Below are positions 33,200 to 43,559 of a stretch of 64,000 nucleotides of DNA, in pieces (the first letter of the stretch is position 1; every line of letters begins with the position of its first letter). The translations under genes and the position numbers were made by a program. The stretch lies in assembly GCA_047967505.1 (NCBI GenBank), contig CM106540.1; one strand, written 5' to 3'. This DNA is from Dipteris shenzhenensis (Eukaryota; Polypodiophyta; Polypodiopsida; Gleicheniales). Below the pieces are notes generated by a model that was not told the DNA's origin, did no database searches, and worked only from the letters and a program-made list of their open reading frames with translations.

Positions 33200-34021
33200 C
33201 ATGCAACCATGGATGACTTCCTCTATATTCTATCCCAAACTGTCTTGTACCTTTGATGTATCTCAAGACTCTTTTGGCTGCATTCCAGTGAGACTATTTT
33301 GGATTTGCCATACACTATGCAAGTGAACTTACCGCATAACAAATATCTGGCCATGTGATAGTCAAATATATATAAGAGATCCGATGAGCTCCCTATAGTA
33401 CCTGTCATTGATTGTAGGCTTTTCTGAATCTTTAATAAGTTTCAAACTCTGTTCCATGGGAGTGGCTGCAATCTTGCAATCTGCCACATGAAACTTCTTC
33501 AGGAAACTATCAACATACTTGAGCTAACTCATGAATGTGCTATCTGAATCTCTCCAGAACTTAATTCCAAGACAATAGTGCATAAGTCCAAGATCTTTCA
33601 TGTCGAACTTTGCAGATACGTCTTGTTTTAGTTTTTTGATGAAGCTATCCTTGCTTCCGGTCACAATCAGATCATCTACATACAAAAGTGCAATAGTAAT
33701 GTCTTCCCCTTGAACTTTGTAGTAGAGAGTATGATCCGCATTGGACTTCATGTATCCCAGATCAACAATATACTTGTTGATTCTACTGTACCAACTTATG
33801 GGTGCTTACTTTAAGCCATAGAGACTTTTCTTGAGATGGCAAACCTTATTCTCCTTTCCTGGTTCAACACAACTTGCTAGTTGTTGCATGTAGACTTCCT
33901 CATCTAGATAACCATTGAGAAATCCATTCTTGACATCGAGTTGGTACACATTCCATCTGCTGAGTGTCGATAGTGATATCAAGAATCATATGGAATCCAT
34001 CTTCGCTACTGGAGCATAAGT
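33200..34021 (-). mobile_element. Copia relic X, RT piece
   Basis: It begins with the right CATGC copy of the Copia-2 TSD. Minus-strand frame 33751-33524 reads HTLYYKVQGEDITIALLYVD, then DLIVTGSKDSFIKKLKQDVS and FDMKDLGLMHYCLGIKFW, the Copia RT palm. Further up, 33930-33960 holds the VYQLDVKNGFLNG block without the insert seen in relic Y. The piece is bounded on the right by the Gag-only element at 34022, with TAAGT at 34017-34021 as its left TSD. Confidence 0.9.
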
Positions 34022-34308
34022 TGTTGGGATATCTCAAGGTGTATGCCTCAGGCACACCTTGGTTTCTATGTGTGAGTGCTAGAGGCATAGTTAGGTGCCC
34101 ATAAGCACAGTTAGGTGGTGATAAGCCACATAGGATGATTGAGAGAATCTAGAAGTAGATTGAGGAGATGATTGTGGAGCTCTAAAGTCATCAGTGATGT
34201 CAGTGAGCATGTAAGAGGTGCCTACATAAGGACCTCACTCTTCTTCATTCTATATGCAAGTATTCTGAGTTTGTGTTCACTCTACTCTTTCCTTTCAGTT
34301 TATCAACA
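34022..34308 (+). repeat. TR-GAG 5' LTR
   Basis: 287 bp, TGTTGGGATATCTCAAGG to TTTATCAACA. Confidence 0.95.
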
Positions 34309-34320
34309 TGGTATCAGAGC
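34309..34320 (+). promoter_or_regulatory. TR-GAG primer-binding site
   Basis: TGGTATCAGAGC, exact match to the initiator-Met tRNA complement, abutting the LTR. Confidence 0.95.
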
Positions 34321-35165
34321 CATTTGATCCCCCTTGATCCCATTTCTACCACATCATCATCTTCTTCTCCATCTTCTTCTTCACCATCTCTTCCTCTTCT
34401 TCCTAAATCTTGCTTAAGCCTGTTCTGCTCCGGTTCTCTGCCATTCTCCATGCCCTTCCTATTGGAGATACACCTCGAAGGGGCGAACCCTTGGCTGCAA
34501 CGAATTGAAGAATCACTGCCTCTGCTCGTCATCATTTCACGTAGATCGTCGACTCTTCTTCCTGCGTTTTCTCTGAGACTGCTCCATGCTTCTCTAATTC
34601 CTTTTAGACGGAGCTTCTCCATACCTTGAGCTATACTGTGCTGAAATCTGAGCAGGAATGGCTGCATATTCAAGCTGAAAATAGAGAAAAACCAATCGAA
34701 AATGGAGAGACAAGCTATGGCACTCTAAAGCGCATTTGTGCCCCTTCTCCTCAGTGGACCTTTTGTGGTATATAAGCTTTCTTTTTCCTCAGAAACCCCC
34801 TTTTCCTTTGCTCTAGAGAGTGAGAAACAAGCCCTCCAAGTTTAGTCCTTTGTTTTTTGATAGTTTTGACAAAGTTTTGAAAGTGATGCTACATAAAATG
34901 CTACTTTAGCATTTTTGAGTTTTTGAAGTTTTGAATAGCATCAATACAACTGTGGCTTTAGCTTGGCTTTGAGTTGCTATACCTGGTTTTGATTGGAAAG
35001 ATTTCATTTAGCCACCTCTGTGAAGCATGTAAGAAAAAGCATCATTGATTGAAATTTGGTCACTAGTCTTTGCTACATTAAATGCTTATATTTTGAAGCC
35101 TTTCAGTTGTTATTCTAGCCTTGTAAGAGAGAAGACACTACCCAATAACTGGGTTAGACCCTCTC
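34321..35165 (+). other. TR-GAG leader
   Basis: 845 bp between the primer site and gag. CT-rich at first (34340-34400), then AT-rich with TTTTGA-type repeats. Short frames on both strands look spurious. Packaging signals would be expected here. Confidence 0.6.
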
Positions 35166-36008
35166 ATGGCTACCATATTGAATATAGATAAGTTCAATGG
35201 AAAGGGCTTCCACACATGGCAGATGAAGGTGAAATTTGCATTGATGAGGGAAAACCTCTGGGGACTTGTCAAACCGACTTCAACTTCTTCTTCTACAGCC
35301 TCCAATGCTAGAGAATCCTCAGCTTCAACACTCCCGGCAAGGGATCCTACTAGAGAGGAGAAAGCATATGGTATCATTGCTCTTGCTTTAGGAGATGATT
35401 ATATTCATCACATCTCTGACTTAGAGTCTCCTTCAGAAGCTTGGCAGAAGCTTGACATGATTTTTGGTGCTAGCTCTCATATCTCAAAATTATCACTTAA
35501 AGTCTCTTTCTTTGAATTGAAGATGGTTAGTGGCACTCCTTTGGCAGCCCATGTCAATTACATGCGGAGTCTTATGACTCAACTTGCTTCTATCAACTCT
35601 CCTATCACTACAGATGATGCTATGGCAGTGTTGCTTAAGAGTATGCCTGAAGATTATGATCATATTGTTACCACTTTGAAAAATCTTCCTAATCCTAATC
35701 TTGAAGGTATTATCTCTGCTCTCCAAGAAGAAGAAAGGCACATGGAGCTCAGGAAAGGCAATGACATAGCTTATGCCATAAAAATCCAGAAAGGCAAGTT
35801 TACACCTTGCAATCATTGTGGGAAGACAAATCACCTTTCAAAGGACTGCTTCAAAATCAATCCATGCAAACACTGTGGCAAAAACAATCATCATGAGAAG
35901 TTTTGCAGAGCCAAAAAGGAAGCAACTTCAAAGACTGAAAATGCCAATCTACTTTCAGTTGATGTGCCTCCACAAGATGAGGCATCCTTTGAAGATTATG
36001 CTTTTTAA
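35166..36008 (+). CDS. Intact Copia-type Gag of the TR-GAG element
   Basis: A 280-residue protein starting MATILNIDKFNGKGFHTWQM. The N-terminal and middle parts carry the UBN2-type Copia Gag pattern (W-M-KF-L...W; SEAWQKLDMIFG near residues 97-108; MRSLMTQLASINSPI; LLKSMPEDYDHIVTTLKNLP). Two consecutive zinc knuckles follow at residues 215-228 (CNHCGKTNHLSKDC) and 234-247 (CKHCGKNNHHEKFC), both perfect CX2CX4HX4C. The acidic C-terminus ends at TAA 36008. Known Gags form particles and bind RNA. An intact Gag in an element with no Pol suggests selection for particle or packaging function until recently. Enzymes would have to come from another element. Confidence 0.93.
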   Translation: MATILNIDKFNGKGFHTWQMKVKFALMRENLWGLVKPTSTSSSTASNARESSASTLPARDPTREEKAYGIIALALGDDYIHHISDLESPSEAWQKLDMIFGASSHISKLSLKVSFFELKMVSGTPLAAHVNYMRSLMTQLASINSPITTDDAMAVLLKSMPEDYDHIVTTLKNLPNPNLEGIISALQEEERHMELRKGNDIAYAIKIQKGKFTPCNHCGKTNHLSKDCFKINPCKHCGKNNHHEKFCRAKKEATSKTENANLLSVDVPPQDEASFEDYAF

Positions 36009-36372
36009 ATCATCTCTATGTATGCTCCAGATCTCTCTTTTTTATGTTGAGTCAAGGTACTCAGCCTGGATAGTCCTCCAAAATGAATGAAATAAACTAT
36101 TGTGTTTTGTGTTTTGTAAACATCTCTGGTCACCTTATGATGTAGGCCATGTGTATGTGTTTTGCTCCATGGTACCTCCTGCAGACATTGTGTGCATGTA
36201 CATGTAGGGGAGATAACCATTGGAAGGTCTTTTGTATCCCTTTTGTTTACCTTACACCCATGGGAACCCTTGCTAGCTTGAGATCCTAGCCATTGATAGA
36301 TCCATGACCACCATGAGATGGCATGAGACACCTTGTGCTGGCTGTATCCTTGACATAGCTTGAGGCAATCCC
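36009..36372 (+). other. TR-GAG 3' untranslated region
   Basis: 364 bp without a Pol-like frame on either strand, ending at the polypurine tract. Confidence 0.7.
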
Positions 36373-36385
36373 TTGAGGGGGGATT
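36373..36385 (+). other. TR-GAG polypurine tract
   Basis: TTGAGGGGGGATT just before the 3' LTR, similar to the tracts of Copia-2 and Copia-W. Confidence 0.85.
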
Positions 36386-36672
36386 TGTTGGGATATCTCA
36401 AGGTGTATGCTTCAGGCACACCTTGGTTTATATGTGTGAGTGCTAGAGGCACAGTTAGGTGTCCATAAGCACAGTTAGGTGGTGATAAGCCACATAGGAT
36501 GATTGAGAGAATCTAGGAGTAGATTGAGGAGATGATTGTGGAGCTCTGAAGTCATCAGTGATGTCAGTGAGCATGTAAGAGGTGCCTACATAAGGATCTC
36601 ACTCTTCTTCATTCTATATGCAAGTATTCTGAGTTTGTGTTCACTCTACTCTTTCCTTTCAGTTTACCAACA
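36386..36672 (+). repeat. TR-GAG 3' LTR
   Basis: 287 bp, TGTTGGGATATCTCAAGG to GTTTACCAACA, followed by TAAGT. Confidence 0.95.
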
Positions 36673-39031
36673 TAAGTCTCATCATAATCTTGACCATATT
36701 GCTGTGCAAATCCTTTTGCAACCAGTCTGGCTTTGTATCTTTAAATACTGCCATCTGGATTGTACTTCACTTTGTATAGCCATTTGTTTGCTATGGCCTT
36801 CTTTCCTAGTGGAAGGTCGCATAATTCCCAAGTATTATTCTTATACAAAGCATCCATTTATTCATTCATAGCAGTTTGCCATTCTGCCTTTTTTATTGCA
36901 TCTTCGAAGTACACTGGCTCTTTTATAGCCATGATGGTAGTCATAAGAGCATAGTTGGCCGTTTCAACCTGAATTGCTTTACCTTTCTGAGCATATGTCA
37001 ATCTAGCTGGAGGTTTGCTTTCCCTAGTAGACCATCTGAGCTGTTGTGGCTCTACTTGAGGTGTTTCTGGAAATTCTTGTTGTTCTTCATCAACCTTTTC
37101 TGTAAATGATTGTGAAGTCGATGCTTCTATCTCCTATGTGTTTGAGGTTTTCCATTCTGATTCCTCATCAAAGATTACATCTTTGGAGATAATGACCTTG
37201 CCGTTGAAGGGATCATACAACTTGTATGCTTTGCTTTCTTCGCATTCTGTTGAGGAGTATCTGCACATGTGAATTGTCTTTGAATGCTGTGATTTCTACA
37301 AAAGTTCATTAATACTAAAGACATGTATTCGCCTCCTCTATCTGATCTCATGACTTTGATCTTTCTGTCTGTCTGGTTTTCTACCACGGCTTTGAATTCT
37401 TGAAATCTAGAAAACACTTCAAATTTATCTTTCAGAAAGTAGACCCAACAATATCTGTTGTAGTCTCAATGAAAGTCAACTAGTAAGTGAACCATTGATG
37501 CTATGGGTCTAGGCATAACCCCATACATCTGTATGAATCAAATCAAGAATACCTCATGCACAAGAGGTACTTCTACCAAAGTTGATTCGCTTTTTTTTGC
37601 CAATGCAGCATGCTTCGCAAACTTTTCCAAGAAACTATAGCTTCGGAATCCCAATTGCCATATTTTGATTCCTGAGATCTAACAAGTACTTGAAATTGAC
37701 ATGACCATATCTCTTGTGCCATTTTGCAGATAGTGGCATCTGTTGTGGTTGAGCTAACATGGCATGCTTTTCTGGTACTGTAGCTAGCATTCTGTACAAG
37801 CGTCCTTCCTTGACACCTTTTGCTACTAGTAGTTGACATCTTCTGGATTTATCTCTGATAGTGCATTCATCTCCATCGAAGATGACTTGATAGTTTTGTT
37901 CCATCATTTGACCTACTGACAAGAGGTTCTTGATGAGCTTCAGAACATAGAACACATCTTTCACCAATCCTTTCATACCAGTGAAATTGTTCATAGGGAT
38001 AACACATGTCCCTTGAACTGGATTCGGTGTATTGTTTGCTGTGTAGATGTAGATGACATTTTTCTAGCCTTTTAATGGTTTCATCTCTATGAACCATTCC
38101 TGATTATTTGTCATGTGAGATGATGCACCGCTGTTGATATACCAAGAATCATGTTCTGCTTGGTCAACTTGATAGCTGGAATTCTCTTTGGGATTGTAAT
38201 CAGTGTCTAGGTACACTGTCTAGGTACACTGTATTAGTTTGCTGCATTTCCTCATTTGCAAGAAACATATTCCCATGTTCATTTGCAAAATGATTATGAC
38301 TAGAATGTCCACCACGATGATTTCCTCTGCCATGGAAATTCCCTCGATTGCTATTGGATTGACCACCTTGGTCGTAGTGCGTCCAAACTTGTAACAATAG
38401 TTGCACTAGATGTTTGACACGTTGGTGGATGCATTCCCTCGTCCTTGGAATCTTCTTCGATTGGAATGATTTCCTCTTTGCTGATTTTGATGTTGATGCT
38501 GATTTTGCTGATGACTCTATTGCTGATGATTACCACTTGTCTGGTATGACCTACCTCTGCCTCTGCCCCTGCCTCTGCCTCTGCCTCTGCCTCTACCTCT
38601 GCTTCTATATAAAGCTATGAATGCCTAATCATTAGAATGACCTTTTCATGCTTGAATGGCTTGCATCCTAAGTTCTTCACCAAGTAGGACTGACTGGAGC
38701 TCTTCCAATGTTGGAATTTGTCGTTGGATGGCAATACTCTGGACTAGATTCTTGTATCCCTCCCCTAGTCCATTCAAGATGACTTGAACCTTTTCTGCGG
38801 GATTCATAGTCTCTCTTGCTGCTGCAAGTTGATTGTTGTATTCTTTGATCCGAAGTACATAAGCATGACCGGTTTCACTACTGTTGTGGAAACTTTGGTT
38901 GATTTGGTTTCTGAGTGAGAATCATGGATGTGTTCTTGGACTCATAGAGAGCTGCAAACATATCCCATGCTTCTTTCGATGTCTTGACTGTGTTGAGTTG
39001 TGCTAGCATGACATCTTGCACATCGGCTTGT
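36673..39031 (-). mobile_element. Copia relic X, gag to RT N-terminus
   Basis: Minus-strand remains in order. Late gag runs from 39031, with SGNH/RGRG-rich linkers and a CT-rich run at 38560-38610 that encodes RG repeats on the minus strand. Protease and GAG-pre-integrase are at 38100-37600 (FTGMKGLVKDVFYVLKLIKN, LSAKWHKRYGHVNFKYL). Integrase core is at 37417-37240 ([24 protein letters not shown]). An internal deletion removes the middle of integrase near 37240, and the linker and RT start lead up to the TR-GAG insertion. The zinc knuckle is deleted at about 38375. Gag is cut off at 39031 by unrelated sequence. Confidence 0.85.
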
Positions 39032-39333
39032 GGTAAATGATGCCGGGAATAGCCAAGAGGCTTTGCAAGGCTGAAATGATGTGCACGATGCGGTGAAATA
39101 GCCGAATAGGCTTTAAAATGATGGCATGTGTGTGTGAAATCAAATCATCTGCTATCTACCCACTGAACAATTGGCAATGCCTCTAAATACTCTGAAGTCT
39201 ACTCACTGAACTGATGTACGTCAGGTTTCAGGTAATGTGATGATGTGAAACCGTATGTGAGCGTATGGACTAACTCTGAGAGGGTACTAGTCGAGAATTT
39301 CGGGCATGGCTTAGATTGGCAACTTGGGGAGAT
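39032..39333. other. Unassigned 302-bp block between relics X and Z
   Basis: Sequence shared with neither relic, bounded by abrupt breaks in gag (X) and in the integrase-RT linker (Z). It reads AT-balanced with repeated GATGTG and ACTCACTGAAC motifs, and no coding signal. Confidence 0.5.
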
Positions 39334-40233
39334 TCAAAACGTCCCCTCTATATTGGTGGTTTCCGCCTGAATTGCTTTGCCTTTCTGAGCATATGTCAAT
39401 CTGGCTGGTGGTCTGCTTTCCCTAGTAGACCGTCTGAGCTGCTGTGGCTCTGCTTGGGGTGTTGCTGGCAATTCTTGCCCTTCTTCATCAACCTGTTCTG
39501 TAGATGACTGTGAAGTCGATGCTTCTATCTCTCGTGTAGGTGAGGTTTTCCATTCTGATTCCTCATCAAAGATTACATCTCTGGAGATAATGACTTTGCG
39601 GTTGATGGGATCATATAATTTGTATGCCTTGCTTTCTTCACTGTAGCCAACCATGATGCATTTGCATGACTTCGCATCCAATTTCTTGCGATGATCATCG
39701 TGTATGTGGGCATATTCTATGCAACCAAATATGCGGAGATGCCCAATGCGTAGCTTGTGTCCACTGAATGCTTCATAAGGAGTCATACCTTGTATCGGTT
39801 CGATAAGAAGCCGATTAAGCAAATAGTTAGCTGTAGCTATTGCTTCTGCCCAATACTGATTCGGAAGATGCTTTTCACTAAGCATTGCTCTAGCAGTGTC
39901 TGCTAAAGTCCCATTCTTCCTTTTAGCTCTTGCATTCTGCTGAGGAGTATCTGCACATGTGAATTGTCTTCGAATGCCGTGATTTTTGCAAAAGTTCATG
40001 AATGCTGAAGACATGTATTCACCTCCTCTATCTGATCTCATGACCTTGATCTTTCTGCCTGTCTGGTTTTCTACCATGGCTTTGAATTCTTGAAATCTGG
40101 AAAACACTTCAAATTTCTCTTTCAAAAAGTAGACCCAACAATATCTGCTGTAGTCATCGATGAAGGTCAAGTAATAAAGTGAACCATTGATGCTGCGGGT
40201 CTGGGCATAACCCCATACATCTATATGAATCAA
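39334..40233 (-). pseudogene. Relic Z integrase with E-to-K at the third catalytic site
   Basis: IHIDVWGYAQTRSINGSLYY and LTFIDDYSRYCWVYFLKEKF begin the core. [10 protein letters not shown] keeps the second Asp. The third site reads PQQNARAKRKNG, where the family has NGVAERKN, so the catalytic Glu is Lys. HIHDDHRKKLDAKSCKCIMV and the acidic linker (STEQVDEEGQELPATPQ) follow. The frame ends by running into the foreign block at 39333. Confidence 0.85.
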
Positions 40234-40326
40234 ATCAAGAATACCTCATGCACGAGAGGTACTTCTGACAAAGTTGGTTCGCTTTTGTTTGCCGAAGCAG
40301 CATGCTTCACAAACTTTTCCAAGAAA

Positions 40327-41115
40327 CTATAGCTTTGGAATCCCAATTGCCATATTCTGATTCCTTAGATCTAACAAGTACTTGAAGTTGACATGACCAT
40401 ATCTCTTATGCCATTTTGCAGATAGTGGCATCTGTTGCATTTGAGCTGACATGGCATGCTTCTCTGGTACTGTAGCTAGCATCCTGTATAAGCGTCCTTC
40501 CTTGACACCTTTTGCTACTAGCTGACCTCTTTTGGATTTGTCTCTGATAGTGCATTTATCATTGTCGAAGATGACTTTGTAGTTGTGTTCCGTCATTTGA
40601 CCTACTGACAAAAGGTTCTTGCTGAGCTTCGAAACATAGAGCACATCTTTGACTAATCCTTTTGTACCAGTGAAATTGTTCATAGGGATAACACCTGTCC
40701 CTTGAACTGAATTCGGTGTATTGTTTGCTGTGTAGATGACATTTTTTTGTCCTTCTAATGGCTTCATTTCTGTGAACCATTCCTGATGATTTGTCATATG
40801 AGATGATGCTCCGCTGTCGACGTACCAAGGATCCTGTTCCACTTGGTCGACTTCATAACTGAAATCCTCTTTGGGATTGAAATCAGTGTCTAGGTGCATT
40901 GTATTAGTCTGATGCAATTCCTCACTTGCAAGAAACATATTTCCATGTTCATTTGCAAAATGACTGTGACTAGAATGTCCAACACAATGATTTCCTCTTC
41001 CTCGAGAATTCCCTCGATTACTACTGGATTGACCGCCTTGGTCATACTGCTTCTTGCGGCAATCTCTTTCATAGTGTCCAAACTTGTGATAGTAGTTGCA
41101 CTGAATGTTTGACAC
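40327..41115 (-). pseudogene. Relic Z zinc knuckle, protease and GAG-pre-integrase
   Basis: The frame starts inside the knuckle region: CNYYHKFGHYERDC, where the second Cys is Tyr. It continues into an intact protease site ([20 protein letters not shown]) and the zinc-binding GAG-pre-integrase (LSAKWHKRYGHVNFKYLLDL), stopping at 40327. In active elements this continues straight into integrase; here a stop and a frameshift near 40240-40325 separate them. Confidence 0.85.
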
Positions 41116-41329
41116 ATTGGTGGATGCATTCCCTCGTCCTTGGAATCTTCCTCGATTGGAATGATTTCCTCTTTGCTGATTTTGATGTTGCTGAGGATGA
41201 TGCTGATGTTGATTCTGACTTTATTTTGTTGATGGTGACCACTTTTCTGATATGATCTACCTCTGTTTCTACCTTTGCCTCTGCTTCTGTTTGAAGCTAT
41301 GAATGCTTGATCATTAGAATGACCTTTAC

Positions 41330-41900
41330 GTGCTTGAATGGCCTGAGTCCTGAGTTCTTCACCAAGTAGAACTGACTAAAGTTCTTCTAGTGTTGGAATT
41401 TGCCGTTGGATGGCAATACTCTAGACTAGATTCTCATATCCTTCTCCTAGTCCATTCAGGATTACTTGAACCATTTCTACGGGATTCATAGTCTCTCCTG
41501 CTGTTGCAAGTTGATTGTTGTAGTATTTTATGCGGAGTACATAAGCATGATCAGTTTCACTGCTATTGCAAAAACTCTGGTTGATCTGGTTTCTCAGGGT
41601 GAGAATCCTGGATGTGTTCTTGGACTCATAGAGAGCTACGAACATATCCCATGCTTCTTTTGATGTCTTGACTGTGTTGAGCTGTCCTAGCATGACATCT
41701 TGCACATTCTGCTTAATCAAATGATAGGCAAACTTGTCTTTCTTATCCCATTATTCTGCTTGAGCTCGGGCAATGGCAGGATCTGCTACTGGTGCGGAAA
41801 CTATTTGTGTAGATGTAGATCCCGATGTAGATTCCGTTGCTAGTGCTGTGACAACAGATGGAGTAGAGCTACTGGTGGCTGGATCGGCCAATGGTCTAGG
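41330..41900 (-). pseudogene. Relic Z Gag
   Basis: The open piece 41720-41421 reads KQNVQDVMLGQLNTVKTSKE, AWDMFVALYESKNTSRILTL and MVQVILNGLGEGYENLV, the Copia Gag (UBN2) blocks. Upstream, reading through a stop at about 41757, a Ser/Thr/Ala-rich N-terminus (STSGSTSTQIVSAPVADPAI) extends to the junction at 41900. Confidence 0.8.
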
Positions 41901-41975
41901 TTGTTCATCTCCAATTTGCTGTGTACTCTCTATTCTTTGTTCAGTTTCTGTTCCGCTGCACCGTGTAATTTAACA
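41901..41975 (+). repeat. Copia-W 5' LTR remnant
   Basis: 75 bp matching the last 75-80 bp of the 3' LTR (TTCATCTCCAATTTG to CGTGTAATTTAACA). Confidence 0.9.
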
Positions 41976-41988
41976 TGGTATCAGAGCC
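41976..41988 (+). promoter_or_regulatory. Copia-W primer-binding site
   Basis: TGGTATCAGAGCC adjoining the LTR remnant. Confidence 0.95.
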
Positions 41989-42049
41989 CAGGCGGCTCTA
42001 AGGATCAGAGAGTAGAAGAGAGGCGAGGGCTTCAATAGCATATGGAGTG

Positions 42050-42906
42050 ATGGCAATAGGAAGCGGCTCGAGTTCAGTAGCTACAGCTGCACCAACAATC
42101 CAGGCGTTGAGGATTTGCCCACGATCCTTCACTGAAGGCAAGCTTGATCGTACGAACTACACTCTGTGAAAGTTTAAAATTACTACTATTCTAGATTCAT
42201 ATGAGCTTCTGGAGACAGTACTGGGGACTGACCCAGAACCACAAGGAACCTTTGACCCAGCAAATCTGGGGAGTATGATACCTCCTAATGCCGACCTTCT
42301 ACAAGCTTGGAAATGCAGGAACACATATGCTCTATGTGCCCTAGTTACAAGTACTACTAATAGTGTTTTGAGCTTGATTCAGCATACATCTAAAACGCAA
42401 CTATGGCCTGGAACATATTGAAGAGTCAGTATGAGACATGGAATCAGACAAGGATCTGGAACCTGGAAAATTAGCTCACAACTAAGAAGTTTAATGAAGG
42501 AGAGACAACGGAGGCGTTCATAACCCAAATCAAAAACCTGCATGACCAAATGGCTGGTGCTAGGATACAAAAGACTAGCGAAGAGCTAGCTCTTCGGCGG
42601 TGTCTCTAGATATGTCCACTAAGGTTTGATGGACTGGTAACAGCTCTTAACACTCAGGTGAGATCCCAACCATTGTCATTTGAGGAGTTCTGTGCTTTAC
42701 TTATGGAGGAGGAATTGAGGCTTAATGCTTGAGATGAAGGCAGCAATGGGGATGCTGCATTCTCTGCCACTGTGAAAGGCAAAGGTGGTTCCTCCACCAA
42801 AGGTGAGTCCTATACTAGTGGTGACAAAAAGAAGAAGGGCGGCAACAAGAAGTTTCAGGGAGAATGCTTCTATTGCAAGAAGAAGGGCCATGTGATTGCA
42901 GATTGC
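42050..42906 (+). pseudogene. Copia-W Gag and zinc knuckle
   Basis: From ATG 42050 (MAIGSGSSSVATAAPTIQAL) the frame gives KLDRTNYTL*KFKITT, with TGA in place of the conserved Trp, as in Copia-2 where it is TAG. It continues through FITQIKNLHDQMAGARIQKT and LRFDGLVTALNTQVRSQPLS, and ends with CFYCKKKGHVIADC, a perfect knuckle at 42865-42906 followed by a stop. A frameshift occurs near 42395. Confidence 0.85.
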
Positions 42907-42959
42907 TAGGTTAAGAAAGCAGATGAAAAGAATGGTACCCTGAAGAAGACAGATAAGGG

Positions 42960-43500
42960 GAAAGAGACAGCTAACACAGTGGAAGCAAAGTTGGATCTAT
43001 TTCTGGCCATTGAGGAAAAGTGTTTCTCAGTTCAAGAAGCATCAACCACTGATTCATGGGTGTTGGATAGTGGTGCCTCGAGTCACATGACCTGTAAGAA
43101 GGGTCTATATTGTTCCATGTAGCCTCTACAGGAACCCATCATCATGACGGTTGGAAATAACGCAAAATGCCCTGTTGAGGGTACAGGTATGGTTTCATTT
43201 ATTTCTATAAATGGAGATGTTGAGAAACTATCTAATGTGATGTACGTTCCACAAATCAAGAGAAATTTGCTATCAGTTGCTTCCATAACTGACCTTGACC
43301 ATGAGGTGAGGTTCAACAAGACAGGAGTAAAATTTTTGGATAGTGCTGGCAATCTTGTTGACACAGGAGTAAGGAGGAACAACCTATATGAGCTAAGTGC
43401 TCTTACAGCCACTGTTGGAGTGGGCACAAGCAAACTTTGGCACAAAAGATTCGGCCACATTAGATTTGCAGTGCTGACAGAGATGCACAAGCAAGGTATG
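42960..43500 (+). pseudogene. Copia-W protease and GAG-pre-integrase
   Basis: SWVLDSGASSHMTCKKG (43051-43101) is an intact active site; a TAG follows at 43120. The frame from 43144 holds VGNNAKCPVEGTGMVSF, NVMYVPQIKRNLLSVASI and LWHKRFGHIRFAVL (zinc domain). Confidence 0.85.
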
Positions 43501-43559
43501 GTTGCTCACTTACTTGCAGTAGTAGAAATCAAAGAACCATGTGAAGCTCGCATGATGGG

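Larger units (their letters stand above)
34022..36672 (+). mobile_element. Gag-only LTR retrotransposon (TR-GAG type)
   Basis: A compact 2,651-bp element with 287-bp LTRs (34022-34308 and 36386-36672), a perfect primer site, a polypurine tract and a TSD (TAAGT at 34017-34021 and 36673-36677). Its only coding region is an intact 280-codon gag at 35166-36008. There is no protease, integrase or RT. This matches the class of non-autonomous plant elements known as TR-GAG. I count 8 differences between the LTRs. Relic Y at 26633-26650 shows the empty site (GGAGCATAAGTCTCATC), confirming a clean insertion. Confidence 0.93.
39334..41900 (-). mobile_element. Copia relic Z (gag to integrase)
   Basis: The best preserved of the three minus-strand relatives. 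It has gag from about 41900 to 41330, a 262-codon frame 41115-40327 (zinc knuckle, protease, GAG-pre-integrase) and a 299-codon frame 40233-39334 (integrase and linker). RT and RNase H are missing; it stops at 39334. Its upstream edge meets a truncated LTR of Copia-W at 41901, so its own LTR and gag start are lost. Confidence 0.9.

Noticed and set aside
34314-34673. 119-codon minus frame in the TR-GAG leader as a second gene
   Set aside because: It is antisense to the element, overlaps a plus frame of similar length in CT-rich sequence, and has no recognisable domain.
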